A stretch of DNA of 64,000 bases from Tenrec ecaudatus (GCF_050624435.1 NC_134542.1:14689997-14753996); one strand, 5' to 3'. Positions 25,861 to 38,449 are shown, counted from the stretch's first letter. Notes: generated from the letters alone by a model not told the origin. A program made the numbers and translations.

Positions 25861-26499
25861 GGCACCAGCCAGCTGTGGTGCATGTGTGCGTTTGATGTTT
25901 AAAATCCAGAGCGTTGGTGGAGCAGTTGTCGAAGGCTGTGCTGGAAACAGAGACGCTGCCAGTTTTAATCCACAAGTCTCTCTGTGGGGGAAAAAAATTA
26001 CATCCCGGAAAATCTTATGGGGCAGCAGCACGCTGTTTTATAGACTCGCTGTGAATCGGAATTCATTTGATGACACAGGATCTGGTTTTTAGTGGCTTGG
26101 TGTTTGAAACAGTGAGAACCACATCGTCTGCACTTGGCTTTAGTTATCTTCCCAACCTGCTTTGTTGTATTTCACATGTCTCTGTGGACTTCTGGATTAC
26201 TGATTCTGGCCTGAGCTTTGAAGGGCAAGCCGGTTGGGAGGAAAGGGGAACGGATCAGGCTGTGGAGAAGTGCCCTTTGAGGTGGGAAAAGAATGACCCT
26301 GAGATGTTTTGCAGCATTAGCAACTCGAGCTGAAGTTCCTCCGGGGGTTCAGGCCCCTGCGTAGGCCGAGACCGGGAGAGGTTGGAAGTGCAGCTGGTGT
26401 GCAGCCTGCTGCACCATGGAACACAGAACTTGGAGGCAGAAGACTTATGTTGGAATCTCTGGTCAGACACATGCCAGCTGAGTGACTTTGGCTTTTCTT

Positions 26500-27155
26500 T
26501 TTAAATCATTGTATTGGGAGCTCTTACACTGCTTATTACAATCCATACATCCGTTGTGTCAGGCATATTTGTACATATACTGCTGTCATTCTATTGAGCC
26601 CTTGGTATCAGCTCCTCTTTTCCCTCCCTCCTCCCACCGTCACCTTATGACCCCCTGATAGATTATTTTCATGTCTCATACTGGCCCTTGTCTCCCTTCC
26701 CCCATGGTTTCTGTTGTTTCTCCCCCTGGAGGGGTGTGTGTGGTTGGGTGTCAATCAGTTCCCCTTCTCCCCCCCCCTCCCCACCTTCACCATTCCCATC
26801 TGGTATCTCTCTTCCCATTGCTGCTCCTGGGTTGCACGTGTCCTGAGCTCTTATCTCTTATCTGCAGCTGTGTACATGCTCCGGTCTAGTCCCAAGTGAG
26901 CAGCACACCAGCCTGTGTGAACATGAGGTGTCATTGGGACCAGGTAACAGGCATCCGAAGACCCTTTGCAATCAAATAAACAAAATCATACGGTTAAGAA
27001 CGAGGGGCATCGGAGCAGAGACACAAAGTCCATCTGTAGACAAGGGACCATCCCCCACAGAGGGGTCACAGGGAAGGGATGAGTAACGCACGGATGACAC
27101 ACACCCCATTCCTCTGGTTCCTTGAGGCCTCCTCACCCCGCCCACCAGGACCCCA
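26500..27155. mobile_element. 5'-inverted copy of the composite retroposon
   Basis: 26500-26890 is the 3' half of the element on the minus strand, including the tail. 26899-27155 is the upstream neighbour segment on the plus strand. In element coordinates the two pieces abut (equivalents of 59632-59896 and about 59915-60330) with a small gap. AGTGAC with a T-rich follow-on occurs at both 26481 and 27155, a possible target-site duplication. This is the hallmark product of LINE twin priming. Confidence 0.7.
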
Positions 27156-27924
27156 GTGACGTTTGTTTCCTTTCTTGGCCTCTTCTTCCCTAAGCATTCC
27201 CCAAAAGCGCTAAGTTCAGGGTCCTCTTGTGGCTATCGTGAAAAGAACGATGCGACCTCGATTCTCAGGCCTCAAGAGTGGAAGATCCTGGGAGACTTGA
27301 ATATCTTGGCTTCTGAAAAGAAGGTGGTCTCGTTCTTGTTCTTTAAACAGACCCATTCTTTGCTGGCGTTTTATCTTCAGGCACAGGAGCAACAACTGAA
27401 CGCCGGGGACACGTGGCTTCCTCAGAACGAGCAGGTGCGGGGAAGCCAGTCTGCACAGAGAGAAGGCATCGGAGCAGCCAGCTATGTCTGTCCATCTAGG
27501 CTTGGGTCTGGGTCCACCCTTCTATTGGAGCAGTTGGTTGAAAAGTCTGCACAAAGGCCTACTCTCGCTGGGAGGTTGAGAAGAAGCAAACCCACTGATT
27601 CTTCTCCTGGAAGCTTCATCCATCTCAGAAGTCAAGCTCAAGAGTTCCTCAAGGGGGTGCAGTCCTCTAGTTCCCTTATGCCGAATGAATCATGCTCGCC
27701 CCCACCCACTGCCCCTATCCCGATGGTATGTTGGTGGTGACAGCAGCTTTCCCCCCACAGACCCCTCCCTCAGAAGGCTCCACGTGGAGGCCATCTGGAT
27801 CTTGTTCGTTCATATCCTCCAGCCCTGGCACCAGGAGCAGAGGCAATAAACATGGTAACACTCATGCTAGCTATACTTATGGAAGGCTTACTCTTCCCAT
27901 GGAAGGCACACTCGATGAGAAACC

Positions 27925-28035
27925 TAAGATTACGATTGCTATTTTGTAGCTGGCCAAATAGAGGCACAAGAGAAAGTAACTCGCTCTGGGCTGTACTGCT
28001 AATAAGCAGCAGGCAGGCGTCCAGTCCAGGCAGCA
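27925..28035 (+). repeat. Probable MIR fragment
   Basis: 'AATAGAGGCACAAGAGAAAG' and 'TAACTCGCTCTGGGCTGTAC' follow the MIR core loosely. Confidence 0.45.
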
Positions 28036-28449
28036 AACTCTGTTATGAGACACTAGTGCTTGACGCCAGGCTGGTTCGGAAGGAAGACATGTAACGTTGT
28101 GATAGAAACTCCGGGTTTTGTCTCTCAGATGGTTACTCTGGAACCCAAGACTTTGATAAAGGACCGCAATGCTGCTTCAGCGGGTGGAGACAGACACAGA
28201 GGTAGTTTAGAAAGCTCAGAGTCAAGGTCAGGGGGTCAATACCCCAAAGGCTCTGGGAACCTTTTCCTTCATTCAGAGCAGTCTCTTGGATCCGCAGCTA
28301 AGATGGCTGCAAGCCTGGGCCACGTCAGTCATCCTTCCAGCCCTGGGTTCCTATGTTTGGGGATGCTGCTACATCCTCCTCAGCCTTTCGTGCATCCTCT
28401 GTGCTGCGCAGTAGCCCCCTCCCCACGGAAGAGCCTCTGGAGCGTCCTG

Positions 28450-28760
28450 ACATTTCAGCCCTGTTTCTGAGGCTCATTAGGACAGAGCCAGGGATGAAGG
28501 CAATGAATAGCCGCGCCTCTGTGAATGCATAATGGGGTAGGGCCCGTTTGCCTGGGAAACTGTGAGCCCGGCCTTGAGCAGAGGAGGCAGCAGGGCCTGG
28601 AATGAGCTGTTTGCTTCATTCATCATCTCGGCTGCCTAGTCACCGAACCTCCCAGCCCCAGCGACCGTGACTCACTCTTAGCTTATTCCCTACAGCCAGG
28701 CGTGTTTTGCCTTTAAGCCGGGCATCCGTCTGACGCCAAGCAATGCTGTAGTCATGGGGG
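28450..28760. promoter_or_regulatory. Candidate regulatory stretch, GC-richer unique DNA with an AP-1-type site
   Basis: Repeat-free sequence with GTGACTCACTC (AP-1/MARE-like core TGACTCA near 28668) and ATGCATAATGGGG upstream. No exon signals were recognised. Weak evidence. Confidence 0.2.
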
Positions 28761-29119
28761 CAGCTGGCGCTCGCAGTCAGACACCCCCCCCCCAACCGGG
28801 AGTGCGTTTGATCCGGTCACTAGCGTCCAGAATTCCTCAGACGCTTGCCTTTCTTCTCCATCCTTCGGAAGGGAGGTGGGGAATGACTTGGCAGAATCAA
28901 TTCACCTCGCCCTGGTACCCAGAGCATTCATTTTTAGGTTGGTTGCCATTTTTAGAATTCAGGTACCGGGAGCCCTCTGGCAGGCAATGCCTAGGGACCG
29001 AGAGATACAGATGGGCTCTTTTCATCAGCAGAGCGCTGCAAACGTGCCAGGGCATTCCTACAATGTTGGATGCCGGCAGCCCCTCAAGGAGGGCCTGGGC
29101 CGAAGCAATCAATACTACC

Positions 29120-29210
29120 TTCATTTGGCAAATGAAAAGTCCAGATTAGAGAGGCCGAGTAGTTTGCCTAAGGTCACACAATGAGACAGAACCCAGTACA
29201 CGTCTGCTCT
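29120..29210 (+). repeat. MIR core fragment
   Basis: 'TTAGAGAGGCCGAGTAGTTT' then 'GCCTAAGGTCACACAATGAG' matches the conserved MIR core. Confidence 0.7.
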
Positions 29211-29365
29211 CTGGAAAAAGACACTAAGATTTTAAAAAATTGAATAGAGTAGTAATCTTCGAAATAGGCATATGGGGGGGGGGATGCGGGTTGGAGAGGA
29301 TCTGAGAAGGGATAAACAATCATTAATTCTCACCTCAAATCACGGTATTATTAGGCATGCCTTGG

Positions 29366-29510
29366 TCCAAATCAAACCAAACTCACTGCTATCAAGTTGG
29401 TGCCAACTCACAGTCAGTGACCCCTCCCCAGCCCCATGGGCTCTGAGGCTGTCACTTTTTGCTGTAGTTGAAAGCGCTGTCCTTCTTTCGAGGACAGGGA
29501 CCTAGTTTCC
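29366..29510 (-). mobile_element. AfroSINE 3' fragment, minus strand
   Basis: 'ACCAAACTCACTGCTATCAA' and 'CCCATGGGCTCTGAGGCTGT' reverse the SINE tail. Confidence 0.65.
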
Positions 29511-30254
29511 CACAGACGGTCTTTTGGATCGCAGCCCGGCACATACCACAATAGCACCAGGACCTCGCGCTCCGCTATTAGAATTGAAGTTGTGATATAT
29601 ACTTTATGTGACATGCATCAACCTTGGAACTGCTGCATTGGGCGAGGCGAAGGCTATCTCTGAAAGAACAAATACTAATAACACCACTTACAATGACCTT
29701 GTAGACCAGGCAACTGCATAGAAACGCCCGTTTATTCGTGGTTGCTAGGGATGGAGAGGGGGAAGGGCAGAGAGGGAGTCCTTGTCTAGGCAGCCGTGAG
29801 CACCTGTTTATGGTGATGGGAAATTTGGCAACGGCTGCTAGTGCTTATTTTGTCACATGATTAAAGGAATCGGTGTCACTGTACTGCATACATGTCAATT
29901 ATGAATCTCTTATTTTTGTATAATTTTACCACCGTGAAAAATTTTAGAAGGAAAACAAATTTAAGGAAGTCCGGTCAAGGTTGAATTACAGAGTATCTCA
30001 AGATTTTTTCAAAAGGCCAATTGCAGTATTATCTCTACTCCCTCTAAGCGTGTCCTATTATTATTTACTTTGTGCTTTCTTTCTGTTAAATCTAAATCAT
30101 TGACAGTTTGTCATACTCCTAAACTTAAACATTTTATCGCCTTCATTAATGCTAGGTAACCCAAACCGTGAGGCCATCAACATTTTCTGGTTAGATCCTC
30201 TAGCTTACAGAAAGTCTTGAGGCTCAGGATTCCTTCTTTCGGTTGCAGAGGGTT

Positions 30255-30745
30255 GTTGTGCCTTGTTGTCAAGTTGGCTCGTGGTGACCCTTTATAAAAC
30301 ACAATTAAGATGTTCCCCACATCATCTCCATCATCCTTGATCTAGTTGAATCGGTTGCTTCAGCTATTGAGTCAGTCTGTCTCACTGCGAGTTTTTCTTA
30401 TATCTTGCAGACCCTCCACCAAACACGATGTCCTTTTACTAGCAGTGACCCTTTGCAGCGGACGTGTCTAAAGTAAGTGAACAGAAGTCTTGTCTCCTCG
30501 CTTCGAAGGATTATTCTGGCTGCTTTCTTCTAACACTGGTTTTGAATGCCTTCCAACTCAAAGGGCTCCTCTTCTGGCACTATGTAGGAAAATGCGGTTT
30601 TTGGTTTTCGTTTTGTTACTTCCCATGAGATTTTCTTCAGCTACATTTCTGGACTAGATTGTGCAGTTCTTCTTCCTAATCGATTGTAGTCTGGAAGCTC
30701 CCTGAAACCTATCCACCATAGGTGACCCATGCTATAAAAATATCT
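30255..30745 (-). mobile_element. RTE LINE with 3' end joined to 5' end (internal deletion)
   Basis: 30255-30530 is the RTE 3' end. At about 30531 it continues directly into the 5'-end wording 'GAATGCCTTCCAACTCAAAG', which in the copy at 11480-12585 lies near the 5' terminus. The whole coding body is missing. Confidence 0.6.
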
Positions 30746-30944
30746 GCCCTATTAAATGGGGGGAATTCCTATGAAGGGTAGGGATCAGCGAAAGAAGTCT
30801 TCATTGAGGCAACGAGTCAATGAAAATCATTCCTTTAAAGATTCAACGTGTTGGAGAAGAAACAAGATAACTCTAGGCAAGAAGCTTGACCTGAATGACG
30901 GTGGAACTAAAGACATTAATATAACTTCTGGAGAGGAGGTTCTG

Positions 30945-31262
30945 TTGCTGTTGGGTGCTATGGAGGCGGCTCCCACCCATAGCGACCTTATGCACAACAG
31001 GATGAAACATCGCCAGAGCCTGTTCCACTCTCACAGTTGTTCCTATGCCAGAGCCCATTGTTGCCCCTGCTGAGTCATCTCATTGAGGGCCTTCCTCTTT
31101 TTCGCTGTCCCTCCTCTTTACCAAGCACGATGCCCTTCTCCAGGGACCGGTCTCTCCTGACAATATTTCCAAAGTACATATGTTGTATGTAAGACAAAAT
31201 CTTGCCATCCTTGCCTCTAAGGAGTACTCTGACTATTCTTCTTCCAATACAGATAATTTTTC
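30945..31262 (-). mobile_element. RTE LINE 3' end fragment
   Basis: It contains 'CCCATAGCGACCTTATGCAC', 'ACCAAGCACGATGCCCTTCT' and 'AAATCTTGCCATCCTTGCCT', the 3' terminal wording of the afrotherian RTE, on the minus strand. Confidence 0.7.
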
Positions 31263-32424
31263 TCTCTTAGCAAGTATATGGGAGAGGAGGTTATTAAACC
31301 TAGAAATTAAAATCCAAATGTGATAGGACAGGAGAGGTATAGGGAGGCATACATAAAAACACATGCGAAACCCTGGGAAGATAATTTAGTTGGAACCAGT
31401 TGATCAAGGGCTATTCAGGGTAGAAAAATGGTCACAGATAGTTTGCTATAGAATGTTTTGCAGGATCGAGCCTATGGTAAATACACAGTATGCCCTTAAT
31501 ATAAGTTGGCGGCTTGATTTTTTAATGCACATGGCAGTCATTTAGTGAGCAGCGTGTGGAGTGCCAGCTGACATTAGGACTCGGAGAAGAGGAGCGACTT
31601 ACTTCCCTTAAAGTATGGAATGAGGTGATGCAAAGATGCCGTGAAAATAATAAACGAGAAGTGAGGCATTTGGAAAAGAGCGTGAGGGCTTGGGAGGCAA
31701 AGAGGGCAAACTGGTGGAGAAAGAAAGAGTGCCTGGCTGAGCTGAGGAGACCTCATGGCTGACCCTGAGGCCCAGGGAGTGTAATGGATGCTGTAGGGAC
31801 ACTGGGGAAGTGCTAAGGGATTGGTCGGAAATAGAGTCAGCTGTTTTGATATGCATATTTGTTGATGTTCCTCTTTAAAGGTACATGTTTGGCCTGCATT
31901 TGGGTACAATGAGTTGAAGCAACTACAGTTTTTGACCTCATTTCCTCAGAGGACAGTCAGTTGAGAAGCTAGCCATCTAAGGATCTTACAGATGCATGTT
32001 AAGTTCCAACTGTCCTAGGTACTGACCAGGAGAAATAGGGAGTCTGAAGCAAGAATATTCTACAGAGAATTGACTAGGCTGGGGAAGTCAGAGAAGGTTT
32101 CCCTGAGGAAATGTTGAATGAGGTTTTGAAGTAAGAAGATGGTTCACTGGGCAAAAGCAGACGGTGTGTGTGGTCATGGCGATGATGGGGATGCTTTTTA
32201 GGCAAGTTCACTGGGATGAAGGATAGCTACTCTGAGTCAGATGACATTTGAAAGTCTTATATTGAAACAATCCCCAAGGACCTGGGACTCAGAACTGTGA
32301 CTCATGAAGAAAATGTAATCGACCTGTTCCACTGGAGGAAAGCAAGCTGAATGAACATGCTTGATTCTGGCTGCAGAAAAGAGGGTGGAGGGCTGCTTTA
32401 CATAGCCATAGGGCCCATAGGCGA
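31263..32424. other. No gene recognised
   Basis: Nothing assignable apart from ordinary intergenic sequence. Confidence 0.4.
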
Positions 32425-32630
32425 AGCCCCCAAAGCAGTTGCTATAGATTCAACTCCAATGCAGTGTGACCACCTGTATACCACAGTAGAACTGCATTCC
32501 ACAGTGCTTGCAATGGCTGCTTTTTCTGAAGAAGTTGAAGAGGCCTTTCTTATGAGGTGTCTCTGGGTAGCTTTGACTCTCCAATCCTGTGGTTGGTAGT
32601 TGTACAGATGAACTATTTGTACCACCCTGG
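32425..32630 (-). mobile_element. AfroSINE, old and diverged, minus strand
   Basis: 'AGATTCAACTCCAATGCAGT', 'AGAACTGCATTCCACAGTGC' and 'CTCCAATCCTGTGGTTGGTA' follow SINE order in reverse. Confidence 0.45.
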
Positions 32631-33682
32631 GACTCATTGCATAAAGTGAAAGGGGCTTGATTTCAGCCTCATGCATGGGAAAAATTGGAAATTTTGAGAA
32701 GAAAGTCATCCAAAGAATAGAACAGGTAGCACTGGCAGGTGTGAGTTGCTGCTCATTGATGGTGCTGGAAGGTCACTTGGCAGGGATGTGATTGACAAAA
32801 CGACAGCAATGGGCTGAGTTTGACTAGATGGCATTTTATGTACCTTTCCAATCAGAATACATGAACTCATTTGTACTCAGGTATATCTATCTGTATTTAT
32901 GCAAGAACCAACTGGAAATGAAATTTTTATGAACCGAGGAAGAAATGTTTACAGCGACCAATAGCATTTCAATATCAGGAATGGTCTAGTAAGCAGCTCT
33001 GTGGAACAGCTGTTAGAAAAGGGAAAATGTATTTACAATTAAATCTGATTTTACACTAAACGGCCAATCCAAACATGGGCAAAAGCAGATGACGTAAAAA
33101 AGGAAGTTCATGTTTGGTCCTGCTCTCTAATAAAGAACTCCTTGACGCATAGGGGTATACCATGTTTTTTGATAAAAATGGGAAAAAACCAGATTCATTG
33201 CAGAATCGACCTACTTGATGGTGCTTTACGTGGCTGAAGGGTTAGTATTCTTAGTTGTGCCAGATGTGATAGATTAGAATGCACCTGACACTATTACCCA
33301 CAGCTCTAAGCCCTACTGGCAACACCCTTGTGGTCATTCTATTATGCTATTTGTTTGAGGCTGGTGAGGCAACTTCTACAAATATCCTGAAAAGATATTT
33401 CGGTCTGGTCCCATAATTGTGCTCATGTTTGCTTGTTGGGGTTCAGACTTTTGAAACCCGCCCCCTGCCCCCAAGAGTTATTAAGGAACCTCTCTATGGT
33501 GCTGGTTAAAGCTCAACTTTAAGTTGGGAGTATGCTTCCTGATTGATTTCACTTTTTCATCCAGCTCTCCTCATCGTCAGAATGACTGCCTTCTCTTCTC
33601 TATTATTTGTTATTGTCTTTGAACAGCCAGGGTCTCTACTCTAGCCCCTCTCTCAGCCTGGCCTTATTATGTTATAACCCAG
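32631..33682. other. No gene recognised
   Basis: Nothing assignable. Confidence 0.4.
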
Positions 33683-34130
33683 TGGTTCCCAACTTCCAGC
33701 ATCCCTCAGAATCACGTGGTAGAGTAAAAAAGCAACAACAAAATATTTGGCCTTATTACCAGAGTCCTTGATTTAATGAACCTAAAGTGGATCTAATGTG
33801 TATCGAGGAGCCCTGGTGGTATAGGGGATTACGCACTAGACTACTCACCACAAGGCCAGCACTTCAAACCCATCAGCCACTCAGATCGAGAAAGATGAAG
33901 ATTTCTGCTTCCATAAAGACATTGCCTCATAATCTCAAAAGGCCATTCTACTTTGCCCTATAGAGTCACTGTGTGTCAGAATTGACCTGATGGCAGTGAG
34001 TTAAGGTAGATTTTGAATTTTTAACAAATCCCAAAGTGACATTGATGTTGAAGGTGGTGACCTACACTTGAACAATCTTTGCTGTAATGTGTGCTTTGAA
34101 CTACCCTACCTGTAGTATGAGTCAGGTAAT
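33683..34130. mobile_element. MER5-like hAT remnant interrupted by an AfroSINE
   Basis: 'CAGTGGTTCCCAACTTCCAG' followed by 'CAGAATCACGTGG' resembles the end of MER5-type Charlie elements. Diverged sequence continues on the far side of the SINE (34003-34130). Confidence 0.45.
33807..34002 (+). mobile_element. AfroSINE (tRNA-derived), near full length
   Basis: It starts GGAGCCCTGGTGGTATAGGG, has a degenerate tRNA B-box region (CAAACCCATCAGCC), and ends GACCTGATGGCAGTGAG. It sits inside an older MER5-like hAT remnant. Confidence 0.85.
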
Positions 34131-34185
34131 TTGTGAGCTATTTCCGGTTTATGAATTCCTTCTAATTCATGATTGATTAGTAGCT

Positions 34186-34870
34186 TTCAGGCACCTGAAG
34201 ACCCAAAACAAACAACCATTTTGATGCAAATGAGGGGGATCAGAATGGAGACCCAAAGCCCATCTGTAGGCAATTGGACATCCCCTCACAAAAGGGTCAC
34301 AAAGAAGGGATGAGCCAGCCAGGGTACACTATAGCACTGATAAAACACACAACATTCCTCTAGTTCTTTAATGCTTCCTCCCCCCCACTATCATGACCCC
34401 AGTTCTACCTTAAAAATCTGATTAGGAAAAAAAAAATCTGGTTAGACCAGAGCATGCACACTGGTACAGATAAGAGCTCTTAACACATAGGATTCAGGAC
34501 AGATAAACCCCTCAGTGAAACCATGAGCATAGGGGGCAGGTGGGGAGAGAAAGGGGAGCAAGGGGTACCGATCGCAATGATCAACCTACAATTTCCCCCA
34601 CCCCCATCTAGGGGAACGAACAGCAGAAAAAATGTGAGTGGAGGGAGACAGTGGATGGTGTAAAATATGAAAATGAAAATAATTGATAAATTATGAAAGG
34701 TTCATAAGGGTGGGGGGAAAAAGAGAAGCTGATATCACGTGCTCAAGTAGAAAGAGAATGCTTTTGAAATGTTGATGGCAACATATATACAAATGTGGTT
34801 GGTACCATTGATGTATGGATGGCGACAAGGTCTGTAAGAGCCCCCAATAAAATGGTTGATTAAAATTAAC
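34186..34870 (+). mobile_element. 5'-truncated copy of the composite retroposon
   Basis: It begins within the segment after the 248-bp unit and runs through GGACATCCCCTCAC, the G-rich tract and GAGCCCCCAATAAAATGG (34839). A small local duplication around a run of ten As lies near 34416-34445. Target duplication not resolved. Confidence 0.75.
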
Positions 34871-35616
34871 TATAATAAAATAAAAAATGAATGTACTCCC
34901 ACATATAACTACTGGAGACCTATTAATAATAAATCCAAGAAAAAGAAAACCCCGATGGCGGGCACTGCAGGCACAGTGACTTAGTTTGATGTTCAAGACT
35001 TTGGATCAAGAGTCCTTTCTTTTAGCTTCCCCACTTCTAACATATGTAGAAATGCCCAACTCTACAAGTGCTTGGTTCATTTTGCCAAACAGCACTCTGA
35101 AATGTCCACAACATTTAGGTGATCTGTGCAAGCTCCTCTGGGGCATCAGTGGGAGCCCTGGACCTGACATACTGAGCTCTGACTGGGAGGGTTCTAAGCT
35201 TTAACCCTGAGTGCTCACCTGCTTTCTGCTGGGCTTCAGATTTTTATCAGAAAAGGTGGAGTCACATCAGTGGATGATGTCTAACCAGAAAACACCTTTT
35301 AAAATATTGTCTTGGGAATAATGAAAACATGAATTCACAAAACTGGGAGAGTCTGGAATCACTCAGCATGGATTTACATGAAGTAATTAACTTCGGTGCA
35401 TAAACTTTCTTCTCCTCCAAGCCACGGAGGGAGCCGATGCCCAAACATGCATGCTATTACATTAAGAGAACGGCTTTGGTCGTGCCTCCAAAACCCGGCT
35501 GCTTCCGGAATACAAAGGAAATGAGAGGAAAGCTTCAGTATAGTTGATTTGATCATTTCTTAGTGAGGGTTGTGAGATAAATATTTTAAATATTTTCATA
35601 CCTCAGAGTCAAATAA

Positions 35617-35945
35617 GGAGCCCTAGTGGTGCTGTTGAGCTCCACCCCCCACCCTCGCCCCACCAAGCCACTCCAAAGGGGAACAATGAGGCGCTCTGCT
35701 CTTGTAAAGGTGGACAGCTTTGCATGGCCGTAGGTTTGGTGTTTGGGGCAGTAGTTAACTGCAAAAGGATCCCTGGTACCATAATAGCCCAAAGGTTAGC
35801 TGTTTGCACCCACCCAATAGCTTCATGGGAGAGACCTGGTGACTTGCTCCAGAAACAAAAATGGCCGCTTAGACAATGTGGGAAGGTCTCCTCTGTCACC
35901 TGCCACCCTTATGAGTCACAGTCAACTCAGTGGCACTGAGGCACC
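35617..35945 (+). mobile_element. Two AfroSINE fragments in tandem
   Basis: The first starts GGAGCCCTAGTGGTGCTGTT. The second contains 'GGTTAGCTGTTTGCACCCAC' and ends 'CAGTCAACTCAGTGGCACTG'. Confidence 0.65.
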
Positions 35946-36055
35946 CAGCAGCAATACCCAAATACCAAATAATATTTCCAACCCCCATTTCACAAAGAAA
36001 AGACCCACAGAGCCCAAGGATTAGGGCATTTAGAGGCTATCTGGTCCATCTGGAG

Positions 36056-36247
36056 CAGTGGTTCTCAACCTGTGGGTCGATACCCCTTTGAGAGTCGAAT
36101 GACCCTTTCACAGGGGCCGCCCGATTCATAGCAGTAGCAAAATGACAGTTATGAAGTAGCATCAGAAATAATTTTATGGTTGGCGGTCACCACAACATGA
36201 GGACCTGTATTAAATGGTCGCGGCATTAGGTAGGTTGGGAAACACTG
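36056..36247. mobile_element. SPIN-type non-autonomous hAT transposon (192 bp)
   Basis: It starts CAGTGGTTCTCAACCTGTGG and ends with a degenerate inverted copy, GTTGGGAAACACTG. The internal 'GGTCACCACAACATGAGG' and 'GGTCGCGGCATTAGG' are diagnostic of SPIN/URR1-like elements. The 8-bp flanks ATCTGGAG (36048-36055) and ATATAGAG (36248-36255) match at six of eight positions and fit the hAT target duplication. The family is known for horizontal transfer among tetrapods. Confidence 0.88.
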
Positions 36248-36839
36248 ATATAGAGCCACCTTTAATCGAGGGCTTTGATACGCACAGCAAAAATGTATAT
36301 CGTATGAGCAAGTTCTGGAATTACTACCTTATTTTTTGTTGTTTATATCCAATTTCAAATTTTTAGCACAGACACCAGGGAAATCTTTTTCAAAATAGAG
36401 AAAAGAGTGAAGAGTAAAGAAATATAGGCTGGTCCTATAGTGGAAGAATATTTACCTTAATAAAGATCATCTAGACATAGGTTATTAACAGTGTATGCAG
36501 CTGGAATGGATAAGAGCCCTGTCTTCACAGAAGGGCACTTTGAGAGGATCAAAACAATTCCAAGATAGAGCATGTGAAGTTTTGTCCGTGAGAATAAGTC
36601 AAAGTGAAGTTAACTAGATTTAGCATCGTGTTTTAACCTTCTATGTCCAAAGCACTGAGCCAGGCATGAGGGCACAGGGGGAGAAAACAGGAGTTCCTAC
36701 CTCCTGGAAGCTAGTGGATTTTGTCTGGAAAGGTGGGTGTACCCTCTTTGTGACTTGTGTTTTTTCCAAGGAACACCTTGGCAAGTCCAGCCTTTCTGAG
36801 GGAAATGGAAATATATTTGATTCATCTTTGATATTTTTG

Positions 36840-37060
36840 TTCAACTTAACGTCAAGTCATCCCCCAGCTGATGGTGACCCCATGCACAGTCGAATCTAGC
36901 ACTGCTCTGTCCTGGGCCACCTCACGCTCAGTAACAGATAAGACTATCATGATCTGTGAGGTTTCATTGGCTGAGTTCTGAAAGTCAATCTCCAGGACTT
37001 TTGCCTGCATAATCTTACTCTGGAAGTTCTGCTAAAACATGTTCAGCATCAAGGTAACAC
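36840..37060 (-). mobile_element. AfroSINE-related fragment, minus strand
   Basis: 'GTCAAGTCATCCCCCAGCTG' and 'GGTGACCCCATGCACAGTCG' resemble the 3' end shared by the SINE and RTE families here. The remainder is too diverged to place. Confidence 0.45.
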
Positions 37061-38449
37061 ATGGGCCCCAAGGAAAAATGGGTGGCCACTGCCCAAGCAG
37101 TGCATTGCCTGGTTTGCCTGGATGGTAGCTTAGAATTCTTACTGACCCCCTCTGCTTAGAGTTAAAATAAAAGGTCATCATACAAAAGGAACACTTGTTA
37201 GTAGAAAAGGCGTATTTTAACTAAAGGATGCTTAAATAAAATTTGAAAGAATAAAGGAGTCAGGATGTAAGCAAGGAGTAGCAAGAAGGAAGAGAAGCTA
37301 AAATGTGAGGCGGATGTGGAGGATGAGCAACGAAACATAGTCAAATGTTGAGGGGCCCAAGGAAGATATGATTCCCTTCATTAGCCAGGATCAGGCAAGG
37401 GCTGGAGATGCAGACTTGAGATAAAGATGAAAGAGAGAGTTTAAGGCAGAAAAAAAAAGAGATGCTCAAGAAAAGAAGATGCCTTGGCCTTCTGAATCTT
37501 AATTGCTTTCATATAAATAGAAATGAAATGAGAAATGCAATGGAGTGTGAGCGAGATGGATCCCAATGATTATCAGGGTAGAGGATTGCTTGTACAAATG
37601 ACCAGAAAAATCAAAGTCAGGTCTAGATGAAATATGAAATTGAATAACAAAGAACAAAATGACCAAGACTTAAGAAAATCCAATCATAAAAACAAATTGG
37701 TTCATCCTAATCACTTAGATTTAAATTGTAAATGACGAGCGTGAATTCAGCAGTGCCGTGGTGAGAAAGCAAGCTAATTTAGTAAAAAAACCATTATCAT
37801 GCACAGTACACGATTACTTTGAAAACGTTCACGATGCAGAGCGTTGTTACCTGGAGTCTAGGATAGCTGGGGATTTTAATGGACAGAGATTAAAATCCTG
37901 TAAAAATGTTTAAAATGATCTTATCTCAGCCTCAGCGAAAAAATGACTTTTCTTTTTATCTTTTATCAGCTTATATTTAATGTATTATGCATCCTGGAGA
38001 ATATTTCACAGCAATATCATAGCTAAAGCATATGTGATCTGTGTGCCTGTGGATACTGCATGCTCACTTGTCAAAATACTTTTCTAACAGGAGACATAGT
38101 TCTATTTAGGAAAAATAACTACTAGAAAAATTTCTTGACTTCCAAAGATTAAAAAATATATATAACTGCCTGTGTAATACAGGCAGTCAGTGAATAGAAT
38201 ATGGCCAATTCAACAAGCTCTTTCTTGTTTGGAAGCCTTTATAACAAGCCCACAGCATCAAGGAAGCGATCTTATATAACATCGACTCTGTTGCCCAGAT
38301 AACCAGCTGGTCCGACTCCATCGGGGCAATAAAAGCCACTTGGACAAAGTGAGTGCATTCTAGATGGAACTCATTGACAATTGTATCCCTGCTGTATTCT
38401 CTTCTTCATTCCTGTCACCAGTTAGAGCACCTGCTTCATTACATATGTA
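37061..38449. other. No gene recognised; AT-rich, repeat-poor
   Basis: A-rich stretches near 37447 and 38150; no exon signals. Confidence 0.4.

Larger units (their letters stand above)
27156..29119. other. GC-richer intergenic stretch, no gene supported
   Basis: The longest open frame (194 codons, 27156-27740, plus strand) has no recognisable domain and no signal peptide. Confidence 0.4.

Noticed and set aside
27156..27740. 194-codon open frame on the plus strand
   Set aside because: It lies in a GC-richer stretch where long chance frames are expected. No domain, signal peptide or family resemblance is visible, and it abuts a retroposon boundary.
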